Positions 45,443 through 54,467 of a stretch of 64,000 bases of DNA are shown piece after piece. Each line of letters starts with the position of its first letter. Position 1 is the stretch's first letter. Location of the stretch: the NCBI RefSeq assembly GCF_900156495.1, contig NZ_FTNT01000005.1, positions 64,148 through 128,147 on the forward strand, given 5' to 3'. This stretch comes from Williamsia sterculiae. GTDB taxonomy: Bacteria > Actinomycetota > Actinomycetes > Mycobacteriales > Mycobacteriaceae. The position numbers and the translations under genes were made by a program. The notes below the pieces were generated by a model. The model made no database searches, had not been told where the DNA came from, and saw only the letters and a list, made by a program, of their open reading frames with translations.

Positions 45443-46067
45443 ACGTCGGAGATGCGGTCGCGGGGCGGAAACATGGCGCGGTGGACTCCAGGCGGGACGG
45501 GCCGGACAGGAACGGGGTGGTCGCGAGTGACCTCGCGGTCCGTGCTCGTGGTGCGGCACGAACGGAGTGACCGGGTTCGACGGTAGCGTGCGGTGCGAAC
45601 CGCGTGTGTCATGACTGCACCTCGTCGTCATCTCCTCGAACCCGTCGAACCACCCAATTGTCCACACAGTTATCCACAGCTGTGAACAAATCGATATGAG
45701 ACGGGTGCCCGAGGAGCGTGTCAGGAACGCGAGATACCCGGCGGTCCCTGAATCGTGTTGGGTCAAGCTAACAGAGGTCGCCGGGACCCCACAACACGTC
45801 CACACAGAACCCGGGTGGATGCAAGCATGTCGGCGTGACGGCGTGTCGGATGGTTTGACCAGGGTCTGCCGGGTCAGTAGTCTCGAACGGTCGCCCAGGG
45901 TGGCACCGGCTCGTTGTGTGTGGACCTCTGCTCTACCGGATGTGCATACGAACAGTTGACGGCTCACACCCGTCGACCGGGTGCAGACCACGGGGCAGAA
46001 ACCACCGTAAGCAGGGTTCTGCGGCGAGAACACGCCTCGCAGGAGCCCGAACGACAAGGAGTCAACC
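45443..46067. other. dnaA-rpmH intergenic region: divergent promoters and DnaA-box cluster
   Basis: 625 bp separates divergent dnaA and rpmH. No protein-coding frame is credible. A cluster of three DnaA-box-like nonamers lies at 45658-45689, the least GC-rich part. The promoters of dnaA (leftward) and the rpmH operon (rightward) must be here, but I cannot place -35/-10 hexamers with confidence. Confidence 0.7.
45658..45689. promoter_or_regulatory. DnaA-box cluster upstream of dnaA
   Basis: TTGTCCACA (45658-45666), TTATCCACA (45670-45678) and inverted TGTGAACAA (45681-45689) are packed in 32 bp, about 215 bp before the dnaA start. The first two are 12 bp apart like the pair in oriC. Likely dnaA autoregulation or a second part of a bipartite origin. 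Confidence 0.75.
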
Positions 46068-46211
46068 GTGGCCAAGGGCAAGCGCACCTTCCAGCCGAAC
46101 AACCGTCGTCGTGCGCGCGTGCACGGATTCCGGCTGCGCATGCGCACCCGCGCCGGTCGCGCCATCGTCAACGGCCGCCGCCGCAAGGGCCGTGCCAGCC
46201 TGACCGCCTGA
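46068..46211 (+). CDS. rpmH: 50S ribosomal protein L34
   Basis: A 47-residue, strongly basic ribosomal protein from GTG 46068: [20 protein letters not shown], then [11 protein letters not shown] and the [11 protein letters not shown] tail, the full L34 pattern. CAAGGAG lies 7 nt upstream. First gene of the operon with rnpA, yidD, yidC, jag and rsmG, diverging from dnaA, as in nearly all bacteria. Confidence 0.98.
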   Translation: MAKGKRTFQPNNRRRARVHGFRLRMRTRAGRAIVNGRRRKGRASLTA

Positions 46212-46300
46212 TCGTCCTCGCCTGTCCGGCTCGTGCCGACAAGCGTCGACGTCCACCCGTCGGACCGGTTCCGTCGATCCGATGGGTGTGGTGAGCGACC

Positions 46301-46696
46301 GTGCTGCCCTCCCCGCAACGGATCAGTCGCGGATCCGAGTTCACCCGCACGCTGCGCAGCGGTGTTCGGGTGAACGGTTCTGCCGTCATCTGCTATGTCG
46401 CCGACCCGTGTGCGTCGACGTCCCCCATCGGTGCTGAACCGGTGATCACCTATGGTGGTCCGCGTTTCGGACTCATTGTGAGCAAATCTGTCGGCGACGC
46501 CGTGTGTAGGCATCGGGTGGCCCGTCGCCTCCGCGCCGCGGCCGCCGCCGTGAGCGATGACTGCGAGTCCCAGTGGTCGGTGGTGATCCGCGCGCTGCCC
46601 AGTGCCGCGTCGACCCCGACCTCCGAACTGGAACGTCAACTCCGGCGGGCCGTGGGCAGAGCCCGGTCCCGCTGGTCCCCTACCGGGATGGTCTGA
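46301..46696 (+). CDS. rnpA: ribonuclease P protein component
   Basis: 131 residues. The protein cofactor of RNase P, which with the RNA subunit trims tRNA 5' leaders. It begins [20 protein letters not shown] and has [24 protein letters not shown], the central RNR-type RNA-binding helix. The C-terminal helix is cut short compared with some homologues but within range. GTG 46301 is the most upstream sensible start. It lies 89 bp after rpmH and 5 bp before yidD. Confidence 0.95.
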   Translation: MLPSPQRISRGSEFTRTLRSGVRVNGSAVICYVADPCASTSPIGAEPVITYGGPRFGLIVSKSVGDAVCRHRVARRLRAAAAAVSDDCESQWSVVIRALPSAASTPTSELERQLRRAVGRARSRWSPTGMV

Positions 46697-46701
46697 CGGC
46701 C

Positions 46702-47037
46702 ATGCAGCAGTGGCCGCAACGGATCGTCATCTTCCTCATCCAGCTGTACCGGACCTGGGTGTCGCCGATGCGGCTGCCGACCTGCCGTTTCGAACCGACC
46801 TGCAGTTCGTATGCGGTCGCGTCACTCGAGCGGTACGGACTGCTCGGCGGAGGCTGGTTGGCGGTGATCAGGATACTGAAGTGTGGACCGTGGCATCGGC
46901 CCGGTTACGACCCGGTACCCGACCGCTGGGATGTGCTGGGTAGGCACCACGATGTCGAGCGACCACGAGAAGACCCGATGAACAGGGTGACGCCGGCGGC
47001 GTCACCGACGACCGAGGAGTCCCATACGCCGTGCTGA
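46702..47037 (+). CDS. yidD: YidD: membrane protein insertion efficiency factor
   Basis: A 111-residue small membrane-associated protein. It has an amphipathic N-terminal helix ([16 protein letters not shown]) and the conserved Cys-bearing core [26 protein letters not shown], followed by [17 protein letters not shown]. It helps YidC insert membrane proteins. ATG 46702; the stop overlaps the yidC GTG by 7 bp. The C-terminal tail is longer than in E. coli and hydrophilic. Confidence 0.95.
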   Translation: MQQWPQRIVIFLIQLYRTWVSPMRLPTCRFEPTCSSYAVASLERYGLLGGGWLAVIRILKCGPWHRPGYDPVPDRWDVLGRHHDVERPREDPMNRVTPAASPTTEESHTPC

Positions 47038-48269
47038 ACTTCATCTATTACCCCGTCTCCGGGATCATGTGGGTCTGGCACTGGCTGTTCGACCACATCT
47101 TCCCGAACACCCCGGGCTGGGACGGCATCGCCTGGGCGCTGTCGGTGGTCTTCCTCGTCTTCACCCTGCGCGCCATCCTCTACAAGCCCTTCGTGAAGCA
47201 GATCCGCACCACGAAGAAGATGCAGGAGATCAACCCGCAGCTGCAGGCGATCCGGAAGAAGTACGCCAAGGACCGGGTCAAGATGACCGAGGAGATGCAG
47301 AAGCTGCAGAAGGAGCACGGGTTCAACCCGTTGCTGGGCTGTCTGCCGATGCTGTTGCAGATCCCGGTGTTCATCGGCTTGTTCCACGTGTTGCGTTCGT
47401 TCAACCGCATGGGGACGGGCATGGGGCAGTTGCACATGTCCGCACAGCAGACCCGATCGACAGGCAACTATTTCTTCAGTGTCGATCAGGTGCAGAACTT
47501 CCTGGACGCCCGGCTGTTCGGGGTCCCGCTGTCGTCGTTCATCTCCGAGAAGCAGACGGAGTGGGTGGCGTTCACCAAGACACTGAACGTCGACGACATC
47601 GACTTCACCCGCGGAACCATCGCCTTCGTGGTCGTCCCGTTGGTCATCATCTCGTCCATCGCGACGCACATGAACTCGCGGGCCTCGGTCGCCCGCCAGG
47701 GTGCGGCTGCGTTGGAGAACCCGCAGACCCGCATCATGAACAACCTCGCGCTGTACGTCTTCCCGCTCGGCATCCTGGTGTCGGGTGCGTTCTTCCCCGT
47801 CGCGATCCTGCTGTACTGGGTGAGCAACAACCTCTGGACCTACGGCCAGCAGCACCTGGTGTTCGGCAAGATCGCCAAGGAAGAGGAAGAGGCCAAGCTG
47901 GCCAAGCAGGAGAAGTTGAAGGCCAACGCGCCCAAGCCGGGCGCCAAACCACAGGTCGGCAAGGGTCAGAACGCCAAGGGTGGACAGAAGCCGAACACCA
48001 ACGGCGCGCCCGCTGCGGAGACATCGCAGACGTCGAGCCCGGTGAACGGTCAGACCGACCTCAGCAAGAAGGTCGGTAGCAAGAAGGTCGACGGGGCCGA
48101 GAAGGCTGACGGGGCCAAGGTCGACGGGGGCAAGGTCGACGGGTCGGCCGACGCAACCGCGAGCACGTCCACCGCTGCGGACGGTAGTCGTCCGCCCTCC
48201 GCGCCGCGACCCGGCCAGCGACCGCAGGGTCGAGGACAGAACCGATCGCGCAGCAAGAAGAAGCGCTGA
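47031..48269 (+). CDS. yidC: YidC/Oxa1 membrane protein insertase
   Basis: 412 residues, Gram-positive-type YidC without the large periplasmic domain, but with about five membrane helices. The coiled basic hairpin is [26 protein letters not shown]. Conserved [23 protein letters not shown] and [13 protein letters not shown] follow. The C-terminal tail (about 285-412) is long and Lys-rich with a repeated KVDG unit, which may aid ribosome contact. GTG 47031 overlaps yidD. Confidence 0.96.
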   Translation: MLNFIYYPVSGIMWVWHWLFDHIFPNTPGWDGIAWALSVVFLVFTLRAILYKPFVKQIRTTKKMQEINPQLQAIRKKYAKDRVKMTEEMQKLQKEHGFNPLLGCLPMLLQIPVFIGLFHVLRSFNRMGTGMGQLHMSAQQTRSTGNYFFSVDQVQNFLDARLFGVPLSSFISEKQTEWVAFTKTLNVDDIDFTRGTIAFVVVPLVIISSIATHMNSRASVARQGAAALENPQTRIMNNLALYVFPLGILVSGAFFPVAILLYWVSNNLWTYGQQHLVFGKIAKEEEEAKLAKQEKLKANAPKPGAKPQVGKGQNAKGGQKPNTNGAPAAETSQTSSPVNGQTDLSKKVGSKKVDGAEKADGAKVDGGKVDGSADATASTSTAADGSRPPSAPRPGQRPQGRGQNRSRSKKKR

Positions 48270-48344
48270 CCCCGGGGCGGTGCGGGCAACCCGATGCCCC
48301 CGCCTCTGTACCGAACTCATCGCAACGAAGGAAAGTGGAACGCC

Positions 48345-48965
48345 ATGACCGCAGATACCCATGACGACGTGCGTGACCCGGAGGTGGAGGAGGTCACCAC
48401 CGTCGAGGACGCGGCGCTGCAGGACGACGGAGTTGCGACCACTCCCCTGCCTGCCGACGCCGACACGGACGCCGATGGAGATGACGCCGATGGAGATGAC
48501 GAGGACCGACTGGTCGAGGAGGGCGAGATCGCCGGCGACTACCTCGAGCAACTTCTCGACGTCTTGGATTTCGACGGGGACATCGACCTGGACGTCGACG
48601 GTGACCGGGCGGTGGTCAGCATCGACGGCGGCTCGGATCTGGCCAAGCTGGTCGGCCGGAACGGCGAGGTGCTCGACGCGCTGCAGGAGTTGACGCGATT
48701 GGCCGTACAGCAGGCGACCGGCGATCGCAGCCGTCTGATGCTGGACGTCGCACGCTGGCGCGCGGATCGTCGTCAGCGCCTGGCCAAGCTCGGCGCCGAG
48801 GTGGCAGACCGGGTGCTCGCCCAGGGCGGGCGGGAGTCGTTGGATCCGATGACCCCGTTCGAGCGGAAGATCGTGCACGATGCGGTGGCGGCGGTGAACG
48901 GTGTCATCAGCGAGAGTGAAGGCAACGAACCCCACCGGCGCGTCGTCGTCATCAAGGAGGGATGA
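48345..48965 (+). CDS. Jag/KhpB-like RNA-binding protein (KH + R3H domains)
   Basis: A 206-residue protein with a very acidic N-terminus (about 1-60, Asp/Glu-rich DADTDADGDDADGDDED). A KH-type domain follows (about 75-135, DLAKLVGRNGEVLDALQEL) and then an R3H domain (about 140-206, RLAKLGAEVADRVLAQGGRESLDPM). It is a presumed RNA chaperone linked in other bacteria to cell-shape and sRNA control. ATG 48345 follows GAAGGAAAGTGG. It lies in its conserved place after yidC and is followed by a strong hairpin. Confidence 0.93.
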   Translation: MTADTHDDVRDPEVEEVTTVEDAALQDDGVATTPLPADADTDADGDDADGDDEDRLVEEGEIAGDYLEQLLDVLDFDGDIDLDVDGDRAVVSIDGGSDLAKLVGRNGEVLDALQELTRLAVQQATGDRSRLMLDVARWRADRRQRLAKLGAEVADRVLAQGGRESLDPMTPFERKIVHDAVAAVNGVISESEGNEPHRRVVVIKEG

Positions 48966-48992
48966 GCGGCGACGCTCCTCCGACCAGCGATC

Positions 48993-49024
48993 GGTCCCCG
49001 GCAGTCTCGACGACTCCGGGGACC
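48993..49024 (+). terminator. terminator hairpin after the jag-like gene
   Basis: GGTCCCCGG-C-AGTC pairs with GACT-CCGGGGACC around a 5-nt loop, followed by GTTTGCT. It lies 28 bp after the jag-like stop and separates it from rsmG. Confidence 0.65.
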
Positions 49025-49072
49025 GTTTGCTGTGAGGCGAACGAATAACATCGGTGTAGTTCTTCGAGAGGG

Positions 49073-49819
49073 TTGTTTCACGTGAAACATGACTCCGATG
49101 CCACGGCAGGTGATGTACCCGCGCAGGCCGCGCGCGTCTTCGGCGACCGCCTGCCCTTGGCGGAGCGGTATGCGGATCTGCTCGCGACCGCGGGTGTCGA
49201 GCGGGGTCTGATCGGCCCACGGGAAGTGCCGCGTATCTGGAGCCGACATGTTCTCAATTGCGCGGTCATCGGCGACGAGATCGGGCAGGCGCTCCGTGTG
49301 GTCGACGTCGGAAGTGGCGCGGGGCTGCCGGGTATCCCCTTGGCCATCGCTCGTCCCGACCTGACGGTGCAGCTTGTCGAGCCGTTGTTGCGCCGGGTGA
49401 CATTCCTGGAAGAAGTCGCCGTCGAACTCGGGATCGACGTCGAGGTGGTGCGCGGTCGCGCAGAAGAACGGACCGTGCGACGTCGGGTTGGTGAGGCGGA
49501 CGTGGTGACGTCACGGGCGGTCGCTCCCCTGGATCGCTTGGCGGCCTGGTCGGTGCCGCTACTCGCGGCGGGCGGACACATGGTCGCGATCAAGGGTCGG
49601 TCGGCAGCTGAGGAGATTGACACGCACCGTGCATCGACCGCACGGCTGGGGCTGACCGCACTGTCCGTCCGCAGCTGTGGATCGGCGATACTGGACGAAC
49701 CGACGACGGTCATCGTCGGCGAGGCGACCGCACACGGCACAGGCAAGGGTCGTGGGCGGGGTTCGGTGCGAGATCGGCGTGGCTCCGGTAGAGCACGTGG
49801 CGTGGCGGGCGCAGAATGA
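49073..49819 (+). CDS. rsmG: 16S rRNA (guanine-527-N7) methyltransferase
   Basis: A 248-residue SAM-dependent methyltransferase. Motifs are [19 protein letters not shown] (SAM loop), [28 protein letters not shown] and [16 protein letters not shown]. It modifies 16S rRNA, and its loss gives low-level streptomycin resistance in many bacteria. The frame begins at TTG 49073, whose first codons (MFHVKH) are the parS sequence; GTG 49082 is an alternative. Its stop overlaps the possible parA ATG at 49816. Confidence 0.94.
   Translation: MFHVKHDSDATAGDVPAQAARVFGDRLPLAERYADLLATAGVERGLIGPREVPRIWSRHVLNCAVIGDEIGQALRVVDVGSGAGLPGIPLAIARPDLTVQLVEPLLRRVTFLEEVAVELGIDVEVVRGRAEERTVRRRVGEADVVTSRAVAPLDRLAAWSVPLLAAGGHMVAIKGRSAAEEIDTHRASTARLGLTALSVRSCGSAILDEPTTVIVGEATAHGTGKGRGRGSVRDRRGSGRARGVAGAE
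49074..49089. promoter_or_regulatory. parS site at the rsmG start
   Basis: TGTTTCACGTGAAACA, a perfect 16-bp palindrome identical to the consensus ParB site. It overlaps the first codons of rsmG, 0.8 kb from parA. Confidence 0.95.
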
Positions 49820-50829
49820 TGGGCAGACGTGGACGAAGGGGCAGTGCGATGGTGGAGGATTCCGATGTTTCACGTGAAACGGTTTCACGTGAAACGAGCG
49901 TCGAGAGCGACCAGGACACTCCGATAGCGGCGGCGGCTCGACGCGCAAGCCAGCTGCGGACACCCGGCGGAGCAGGCAAGCTCCCGCGCCCCACAAGCCC
50001 CCGAATCATCACCGTCGCCAATCAGAAGGGCGGTGTGGGCAAGACGACCACCGCGGTCAACATCGCCGCGGCGCTGGCCCTGCACTCACTGGGAGTGCTC
50101 GTCGTCGACCTGGATCCGCAGGGGAACGCAAGCACTGCATTGGGCATCGATCATCGCTCCCCCGACATCGATTCGGTGTACGAGCTGTTACTGGGTGAGG
50201 TGGAGTTGCGCGACACCATCCAGCGCAGTCCCAACAACGAGAACCTCTACTGCGTACCCGCGACCCTCGACCTCGCCGGCGCCGAGATCGAACTGGTCTC
50301 GATGGTCGCCAGAGAGAACCGTCTGCGTAACGCGATCAACGGCGATCTCCTCGCCGAACTCGGTATCGACTATGTGTTGATCGACTGTCCGCCGTCGCTG
50401 GGGCTGCTGACCGTCAACGCGATGGTCGCGGCGCGCGAGGTCCTCATCCCGATCCAGTGTGAGTACTACGCACTCGAGGGTGTGGGTCAGCTGCTTCGCA
50501 ACATCGAGTTGGTGCAGGCCCATCTCAACCCGGCGTTACACGTCTCCACGATCGTGCTGACGATGTACGACGGGCGGACCAAGCTGGCTGATCAGGTGGC
50601 CGAGGAGGTGCGCAATCACTTCGGTGACCGGGTGCTGTCGACTGTCATCCCTCGGAGCGTCAAGGTCTCCGAGGCGCCCGGGTACGCGATGACCATCATC
50701 GAATACGACCCCGGATCACGTGGCGCGATGAGTTATCTGGACGCAGGACGCGAATTGGCGATGCGGGCCCATCGGGAAGAGAACTCGTCCAACCGGGTCG
50801 GCGAAGCACAGACGGGAGCGGTGTCGTGA
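49816..50829 (+). CDS. parA: ParA: chromosome-partitioning ATPase
   Basis: Up to 337 residues. The deviant Walker [15 protein letters not shown] is near 73-86, followed by [12 protein letters not shown] and [12 protein letters not shown]. ParA moves ParB-parS complexes and, in mycobacteria, interacts with polar Wag31. Start is uncertain: ATG 49816 overlaps the rsmG stop; ATG 49849 has GAAGGGG upstream and is equally good. Both versions translate the tandem parS sites as [10 protein letters not shown]. The stop overlaps the parB GTG by 4 bp. Confidence 0.95.
   Translation: MMGRRGRRGSAMVEDSDVSRETVSRETSVESDQDTPIAAAARRASQLRTPGGAGKLPRPTSPRIITVANQKGGVGKTTTAVNIAAALALHSLGVLVVDLDPQGNASTALGIDHRSPDIDSVYELLLGEVELRDTIQRSPNNENLYCVPATLDLAGAEIELVSMVARENRLRNAINGDLLAELGIDYVLIDCPPSLGLLTVNAMVAAREVLIPIQCEYYALEGVGQLLRNIELVQAHLNPALHVSTIVLTMYDGRTKLADQVAEEVRNHFGDRVLSTVIPRSVKVSEAPGYAMTIIEYDPGSRGAMSYLDAGRELAMRAHREENSSNRVGEAQTGAVS
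49866..49881. promoter_or_regulatory. parS site inside parA, copy 1
   Basis: TGTTTCACGTGAAACG, one mismatch from the consensus. It abuts the next copy with a 1-bp overlap and is read in frame as part of VSRET. Confidence 0.92.
49881..49896. promoter_or_regulatory. parS site inside parA, copy 2
   Basis: GGTTTCACGTGAAACG contains the complete GTTTCACGTGAAAC core. The 15-bp centre spacing to copy 1 places the two ParB dimers almost back to back. Confidence 0.9.
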
Positions 50830-51845
50830 CGCAGCAACGCAAGGGTGGACTCGGGCGTGGTCTGGCCGCGCTGATCCCGACGGGTCCCGCGGAGGGGCCC
50901 CGGTTGGGCAACGCCGCCGCCGATGTGGTGCTGGGTAATGGCTCCGGGATCGCGGACAACCGCACGCCCGTCGCTCCCCCGGCGGACGGCACTCCTCACG
51001 CCGACGCGGAGCTGGGTGAGGTCGGGGCGACGTATCGGGAGATCGCCCCCGCGGATATCCAGCCGAACCCCAAACAACCCCGTGTCGCCTTCGACGACGA
51101 GGCCCTGGCGGAACTCGTGCACTCGATCCGCGAGTTCGGACTCATGCAGCCGATCGTCGTGCGTGAGCTCCCCGCCGCCACCGGTGGTCCGCACTACGAG
51201 CTGGTGATGGGTGAGCGCCGTTGGCGCGCATCCACCGAGGCCGGGTTGGCAGCGATACCGGCCATCGTGCGCGAGACCCCCGATGACGCCATGCTCCGCG
51301 ATGCTCTGTTGGAGAACATTCACCGCGTCCAGCTGAACCCCTTGGAAGAGGCGGCCGCATACCAGCAACTACTCGATGAGTTCGACGTCACCCACGACGA
51401 ACTCGCGAGCCGGATCGGCCGGTCGCGGCCGCTCATCTCCAACATGATCCGGTTGTTGAAGCTCCCGGTGCCAGTGCAACGACGGGTCGCCGCCGGCGTG
51501 TTGTCCGCAGGCCATGCCCGGGCGCTGCTGACCCTCGACGGCGGGCCGGACGCGCAGGAGGCGCTCGCGGCGCGGATCGTCGCCGAGGGTATGTCGGTGC
51601 GGGCGACCGAGGAAGCCGTCACCCTGGCGAACCGTGGCGACGGCACGGATGCCCCGACGCCGCCGACCAAGCGGAAGCCGATGCAGATGCCCGGCCTGCA
51701 GGATGTCGCCGAACGACTCTCCGACAGTCTGGACACCCGGGTGACGGTGAGCCTGGGGCGCAAGAAGGGAAAGATCGTCGTGGAGTTCGGCTCGGTGGAC
51801 GATCTGGAACGGATCGTCGCGTTCATCGACAAGAATGGGCGCTAG
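50826..51845 (+). CDS. parB: ParB: centromere-binding CTPase
   Basis: 339 residues starting GTG 50826 ([18 protein letters not shown], the ParA-stimulating N-terminus). A linker precedes the ParB/Srx CTP-binding domain (about 72-165) with [17 protein letters not shown] and GERRWRAS. A parS-reading HTH (about 190-250, [25 protein letters not shown]) and the C-terminal dimerisation domain (about 275-339) follow. It loads and slides from the parS sites seen nearby. Confidence 0.97.
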   Translation: MTQQRKGGLGRGLAALIPTGPAEGPRLGNAAADVVLGNGSGIADNRTPVAPPADGTPHADAELGEVGATYREIAPADIQPNPKQPRVAFDDEALAELVHSIREFGLMQPIVVRELPAATGGPHYELVMGERRWRASTEAGLAAIPAIVRETPDDAMLRDALLENIHRVQLNPLEEAAAYQQLLDEFDVTHDELASRIGRSRPLISNMIRLLKLPVPVQRRVAAGVLSAGHARALLTLDGGPDAQEALAARIVAEGMSVRATEEAVTLANRGDGTDAPTPPTKRKPMQMPGLQDVAERLSDSLDTRVTVSLGRKKGKIVVEFGSVDDLERIVAFIDKNGR

Positions 51846-51985
51846 ACGTCGAGATCGGCGCGATACTCGGTATGGGGACATAACGTCACTGTGACATCGG
51901 GAAGTGTGGAAGTGGTCATCGAACAGCGGAAGCGTTGTCGCGCAGCAGATCTCATCATGATCAGCGCCGCGTGGGGGTCGTGGTC

Positions 51986-52678
51986 GTGAAGATCATGCCG
52001 CTGACGCTGGACTTGTTCGAATCGCTCCCCCCGCACCCACGGCGGTGTGTCTTCTGGGAGGTGGAACCCGACGTCGCTCCGGGCGAGCAGGGTAAGAGCT
52101 TCTCCAGTGAGTTCGACAAGGAAGCCTGGTTGTCGATGGTGATGCTCGAGTGGGGTACCTGCGCGCAGATCGCGGTCGAGGAGTCGACGGACACGACGAT
52201 CGGGGTGGCGTTCTACGCCCCGCCGGGCCGAGTCCCCCGCGCGCGCTCCTTCCCCACCGCCCCGGTGAGTGCGGACGCGGTTCTGCTCACCTCGGTGCGG
52301 ACCGCACCCGGTCACGACGGCGTCGCGGAAGCATTGGTCGGGGCCGTGGTGGCCGATCTGGTTCGCCGTGGGGTGCGGGCAGTCGAGGCGTTCGGCATCG
52401 TCCGGTCCTCGGCGACGACCACCGGCGAGGGTGAGGAGCTCTGTCCGGGTTGCGTGATCGACGCGCATTTCCTCAAGGAATCCGGGTTCGACGTGGTGGC
52501 CAGCCATCCCCGCTTCCCGAGACTGCGCTTGGAACTCGACGAGGGGCTCGGGTGGAAATCGGGTGTCGAGGCCGCTCTGCAACGGCTGTTCGTGATCGCG
52601 CAGATCGACCTCACCGGATCGGAACGCGCACCGCTGGCGGTTCCCGTGGGCAGCGCTCGACACCGCAGCGCGGGCTGA
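51986..52678 (+). CDS. GNAT-fold protein (Rv3916c-like)
   Basis: 230 residues from GTG 51986 (MKIMPLTLDLFESLPPHPRR). The layout suggests an N-acetyltransferase: a beta-rich start with CVFWEVEPD, the middle VSADAVLLTSVRTAPGHDGVAEALVGAVVADLVRRGVRAVEAFG resembling the acetyl-CoA-binding strand and helix, and a C-terminal VIDAHFLKESGFDVVASHP. It follows parB in the order seen in mycobacteria. Substrate unknown. The start is uncertain: GTG 51980 and an upstream frame to 51935 are also open. Confidence 0.8.
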   Translation: MKIMPLTLDLFESLPPHPRRCVFWEVEPDVAPGEQGKSFSSEFDKEAWLSMVMLEWGTCAQIAVEESTDTTIGVAFYAPPGRVPRARSFPTAPVSADAVLLTSVRTAPGHDGVAEALVGAVVADLVRRGVRAVEAFGIVRSSATTTGEGEELCPGCVIDAHFLKESGFDVVASHPRFPRLRLELDEGLGWKSGVEAALQRLFVIAQIDLTGSERAPLAVPVGSARHRSAG

Positions 52679-52693
52679 CCGCCGGTCGCCCGC

Positions 52694-53866
52694 TCAGCGG
52701 GCGATGTGTTCGGACGCGAGCAGGTCGGCGAAGGTGTAGGTCCCGGTGGGACGGTCGTTCTTGCCCAGCAGGTACACACGCTTGACCGCGACCAGAATTG
52801 CCTCGGCGATGGTGTCGCGGAGAACCGGATCACTGAGAAGTTCGACGTCGGCGGGGCTGGACATGTAGCCGACGTCGATCTGTGACACCGGCATCCGGGT
52901 CAAGCGCAGGATGTCCCAGGTGCGTTCGTGTGATCGGCAGTCACGCAACGGGGTTCGGGCGACGATCTCGCGCTGGATGAAACCGGACAGCGATCGACCG
53001 ATCGCCGACGCGGATCCGTGGGAGTTGCCGAAGTAGAAGCTGGCGACACCGTTGGCGGCCGGACTCGAGTAGTGCGCACAGCGGAGGCAGATCACCAGAT
53101 CGGCACCGACCACGTTGGCGACCCGGGCGCGTTCGGCGTCGTCGGGATCCTGGTGTTCACCGCGGGACAAGTAGGTCTGCATACCCGCGGCGGCCATCCG
53201 ACCCTCGATGCGGCGCCCGAGATCCCACAGGATCGCGGACTCGCGTTCGGCGATCGCGCCGGTCGACAGGTCGTGGTCTCCCCCGTTGCCGGGGTCGATG
53301 AGGATTCGCTTCCCGGACAGCTGGGGTCCGGAATTGCGTACGTGCTCCTCCTCGCGGATCGCGTGTGGGGAACCGCCGCTGACCCGCGTGCCGAGGTTGT
53401 TCAGCGACCGCAGCGTCTTGGGTCCACAGATCCCGTCCGGCGTCATCCCGTAGTCGTGCTGGAAGGTGGTGAGCGCGGTGTGCGTGTTCTCGCCGAAGGT
53501 GCTGTCGATGAGGCTGGTGTAGTAGCCGAGATTCTGCAGTCGTGCCTGCAGGGTGGCCACGTCGTCGCCGTGCATGGGCGCCGACACCAGGAACGACAGG
53601 ATCCGAGAACCGAGGTGGTACGAGGATTCGCGCAGCACCCGGTAGGTGGCGGGCCCGACGATGCCATCGACGATCAGCCCGCGCTGTTGCTGGAATGCAC
53701 GCACCGCGTGGTCGCAGTCGTCATCGAAGACCGGCTCCGCCGTGGGCGGCGACCAGCCGTGATCGGTGGGGAGGACGTCCGGATCGGACAGCAGGCCCAG
53801 GGAGGTCAGGATCATGCGCACTTCCGCGACGGCCGAGCCACGATCGCCGAGGCGAAGTAGACGCAT
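52694..53866 (-). CDS. cwlM: CwlM: peptidoglycan-synthesis regulator, amidase_3-like
   Basis: 390 residues. Two peptidoglycan-binding_1 domains (about 1-85 and 95-160) precede an amidase_3 domain (about 185-360). The zinc-site residues look degraded: the DPGHGG motif reads DPGNGG (Asn194), the second ligand Glu209 is kept, His265 is kept, and the catalytic Glu of the VEIGF motif reads Asp331 (IDVGYMSSP). This fits the known non-enzymatic role of CwlM, a PknB substrate that activates MurA. ATG 53866 begins MRLLRLGDRGSAV. It is convergent with the GNAT gene. Confidence 0.93.
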   Translation of the reverse strand: MRLLRLGDRGSAVAEVRMILTSLGLLSDPDVLPTDHGWSPPTAEPVFDDDCDHAVRAFQQQRGLIVDGIVGPATYRVLRESSYHLGSRILSFLVSAPMHGDDVATLQARLQNLGYYTSLIDSTFGENTHTALTTFQHDYGMTPDGICGPKTLRSLNNLGTRVSGGSPHAIREEEHVRNSGPQLSGKRILIDPGNGGDHDLSTGAIAERESAILWDLGRRIEGRMAAAGMQTYLSRGEHQDPDDAERARVANVVGADLVICLRCAHYSSPAANGVASFYFGNSHGSASAIGRSLSGFIQREIVARTPLRDCRSHERTWDILRLTRMPVSQIDVGYMSSPADVELLSDPVLRDTIAEAILVAVKRVYLLGKNDRPTGTYTFADLLASEHIAR

Positions 53867-54008
53867 ACCACGCCTTCCTGTCAGGTGCGGGTCATGACGG
53901 GCAGCCCGCTCGGTCGTGCCGAAAAACACTCTAGAGTCTGACAGGCGTGCGCGGCGTCAACAAAACCGGCAGTTGCCAGACTGCAACCAGGGATTCGACG
54001 CACACCAG

Positions 54009-54043
54009 CGACAGGCCGGACCCGGAGCGGATCCGGCCTGTCG
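54009..54043 (-). terminator. terminator hairpin after trxA
   Basis: CGACAGGCCGGA pairs perfectly with TCCGGCCTGTCG (12 bp, 11-nt loop), 10 bp downstream of the trxA stop. It separates the trxB-trxA pair from cwlM. Confidence 0.75.
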
Positions 54044-54052
54044 GGCGCGGGA

Positions 54053-54394
54053 TCAGGATGCGGACGGAGTGAGTACGCCGTCGAGCTCGCTGAGCAGGGC
54101 GGCCTTGCTCTTGGCGCCGACGATGGTCTTGGTCGGCTTGCCACCCTGGAACAGGATCATCGTCGGGATGGACATGATCTGGAAGTCGCGGGCGACACCG
54201 GGGTTCTGGTCCACGTCGACCTTGGCGATGGTGAGCTGATCGCCGTGGCTGCCGGCGATCTCCTCCAGAACCGGCGCGACGATCTTGCACGGGTGGCACC
54301 AGGTGGCCCAGAAGTCGACAAGAACCGGCTTCTCGGACTGCAGGACGTCGTTGGCAAAGGTTGCGTCGGTGACGGCAACGGTGTTGGCTCCCAT
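54053..54394 (-). CDS. trxA: thioredoxin with CHPC active site
   Basis: A 113-residue single-domain cytosolic thioredoxin. The active-site segment reads VDFWATWCHPCKIVAPVLEE with Cys33 and Cys36. I checked the codons TGG TGC CAC CCG TGC. Position 34 is His instead of the nearly universal Gly of WCGPC. The cis-Pro loop MSIPTMILFQGGK is normal. It reduces protein disulfides using TrxB, encoded 73 bp upstream on the same strand. ATG 54394 has TAGGAGGAAAATC upstream. Confidence 0.95.
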   Translation of the reverse strand: MGANTVAVTDATFANDVLQSEKPVLVDFWATWCHPCKIVAPVLEEIAGSHGDQLTIAKVDVDQNPGVARDFQIMSIPTMILFQGGKPTKTIVGAKSKAALLSELDGVLTPSAS

Positions 54395-54467
54395 GATTTT
54401 CCTCCTAGATGAGAATGAGAACGGGGTGGTGAGTGGCGGCGGTGGTCAGTGGTGTCGGGGGTGATCT

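Noticed and set aside
45696-45959. 87-codon frame between dnaA and rpmH
   Set aside because: Overlaps the promoter region, no RBS and no domain-like features.
46905-49220. A 771-codon open frame antisense to yidC, jag and rsmG
   Set aside because: It crosses three certain genes and their terminator, with no domain; a shadow frame.
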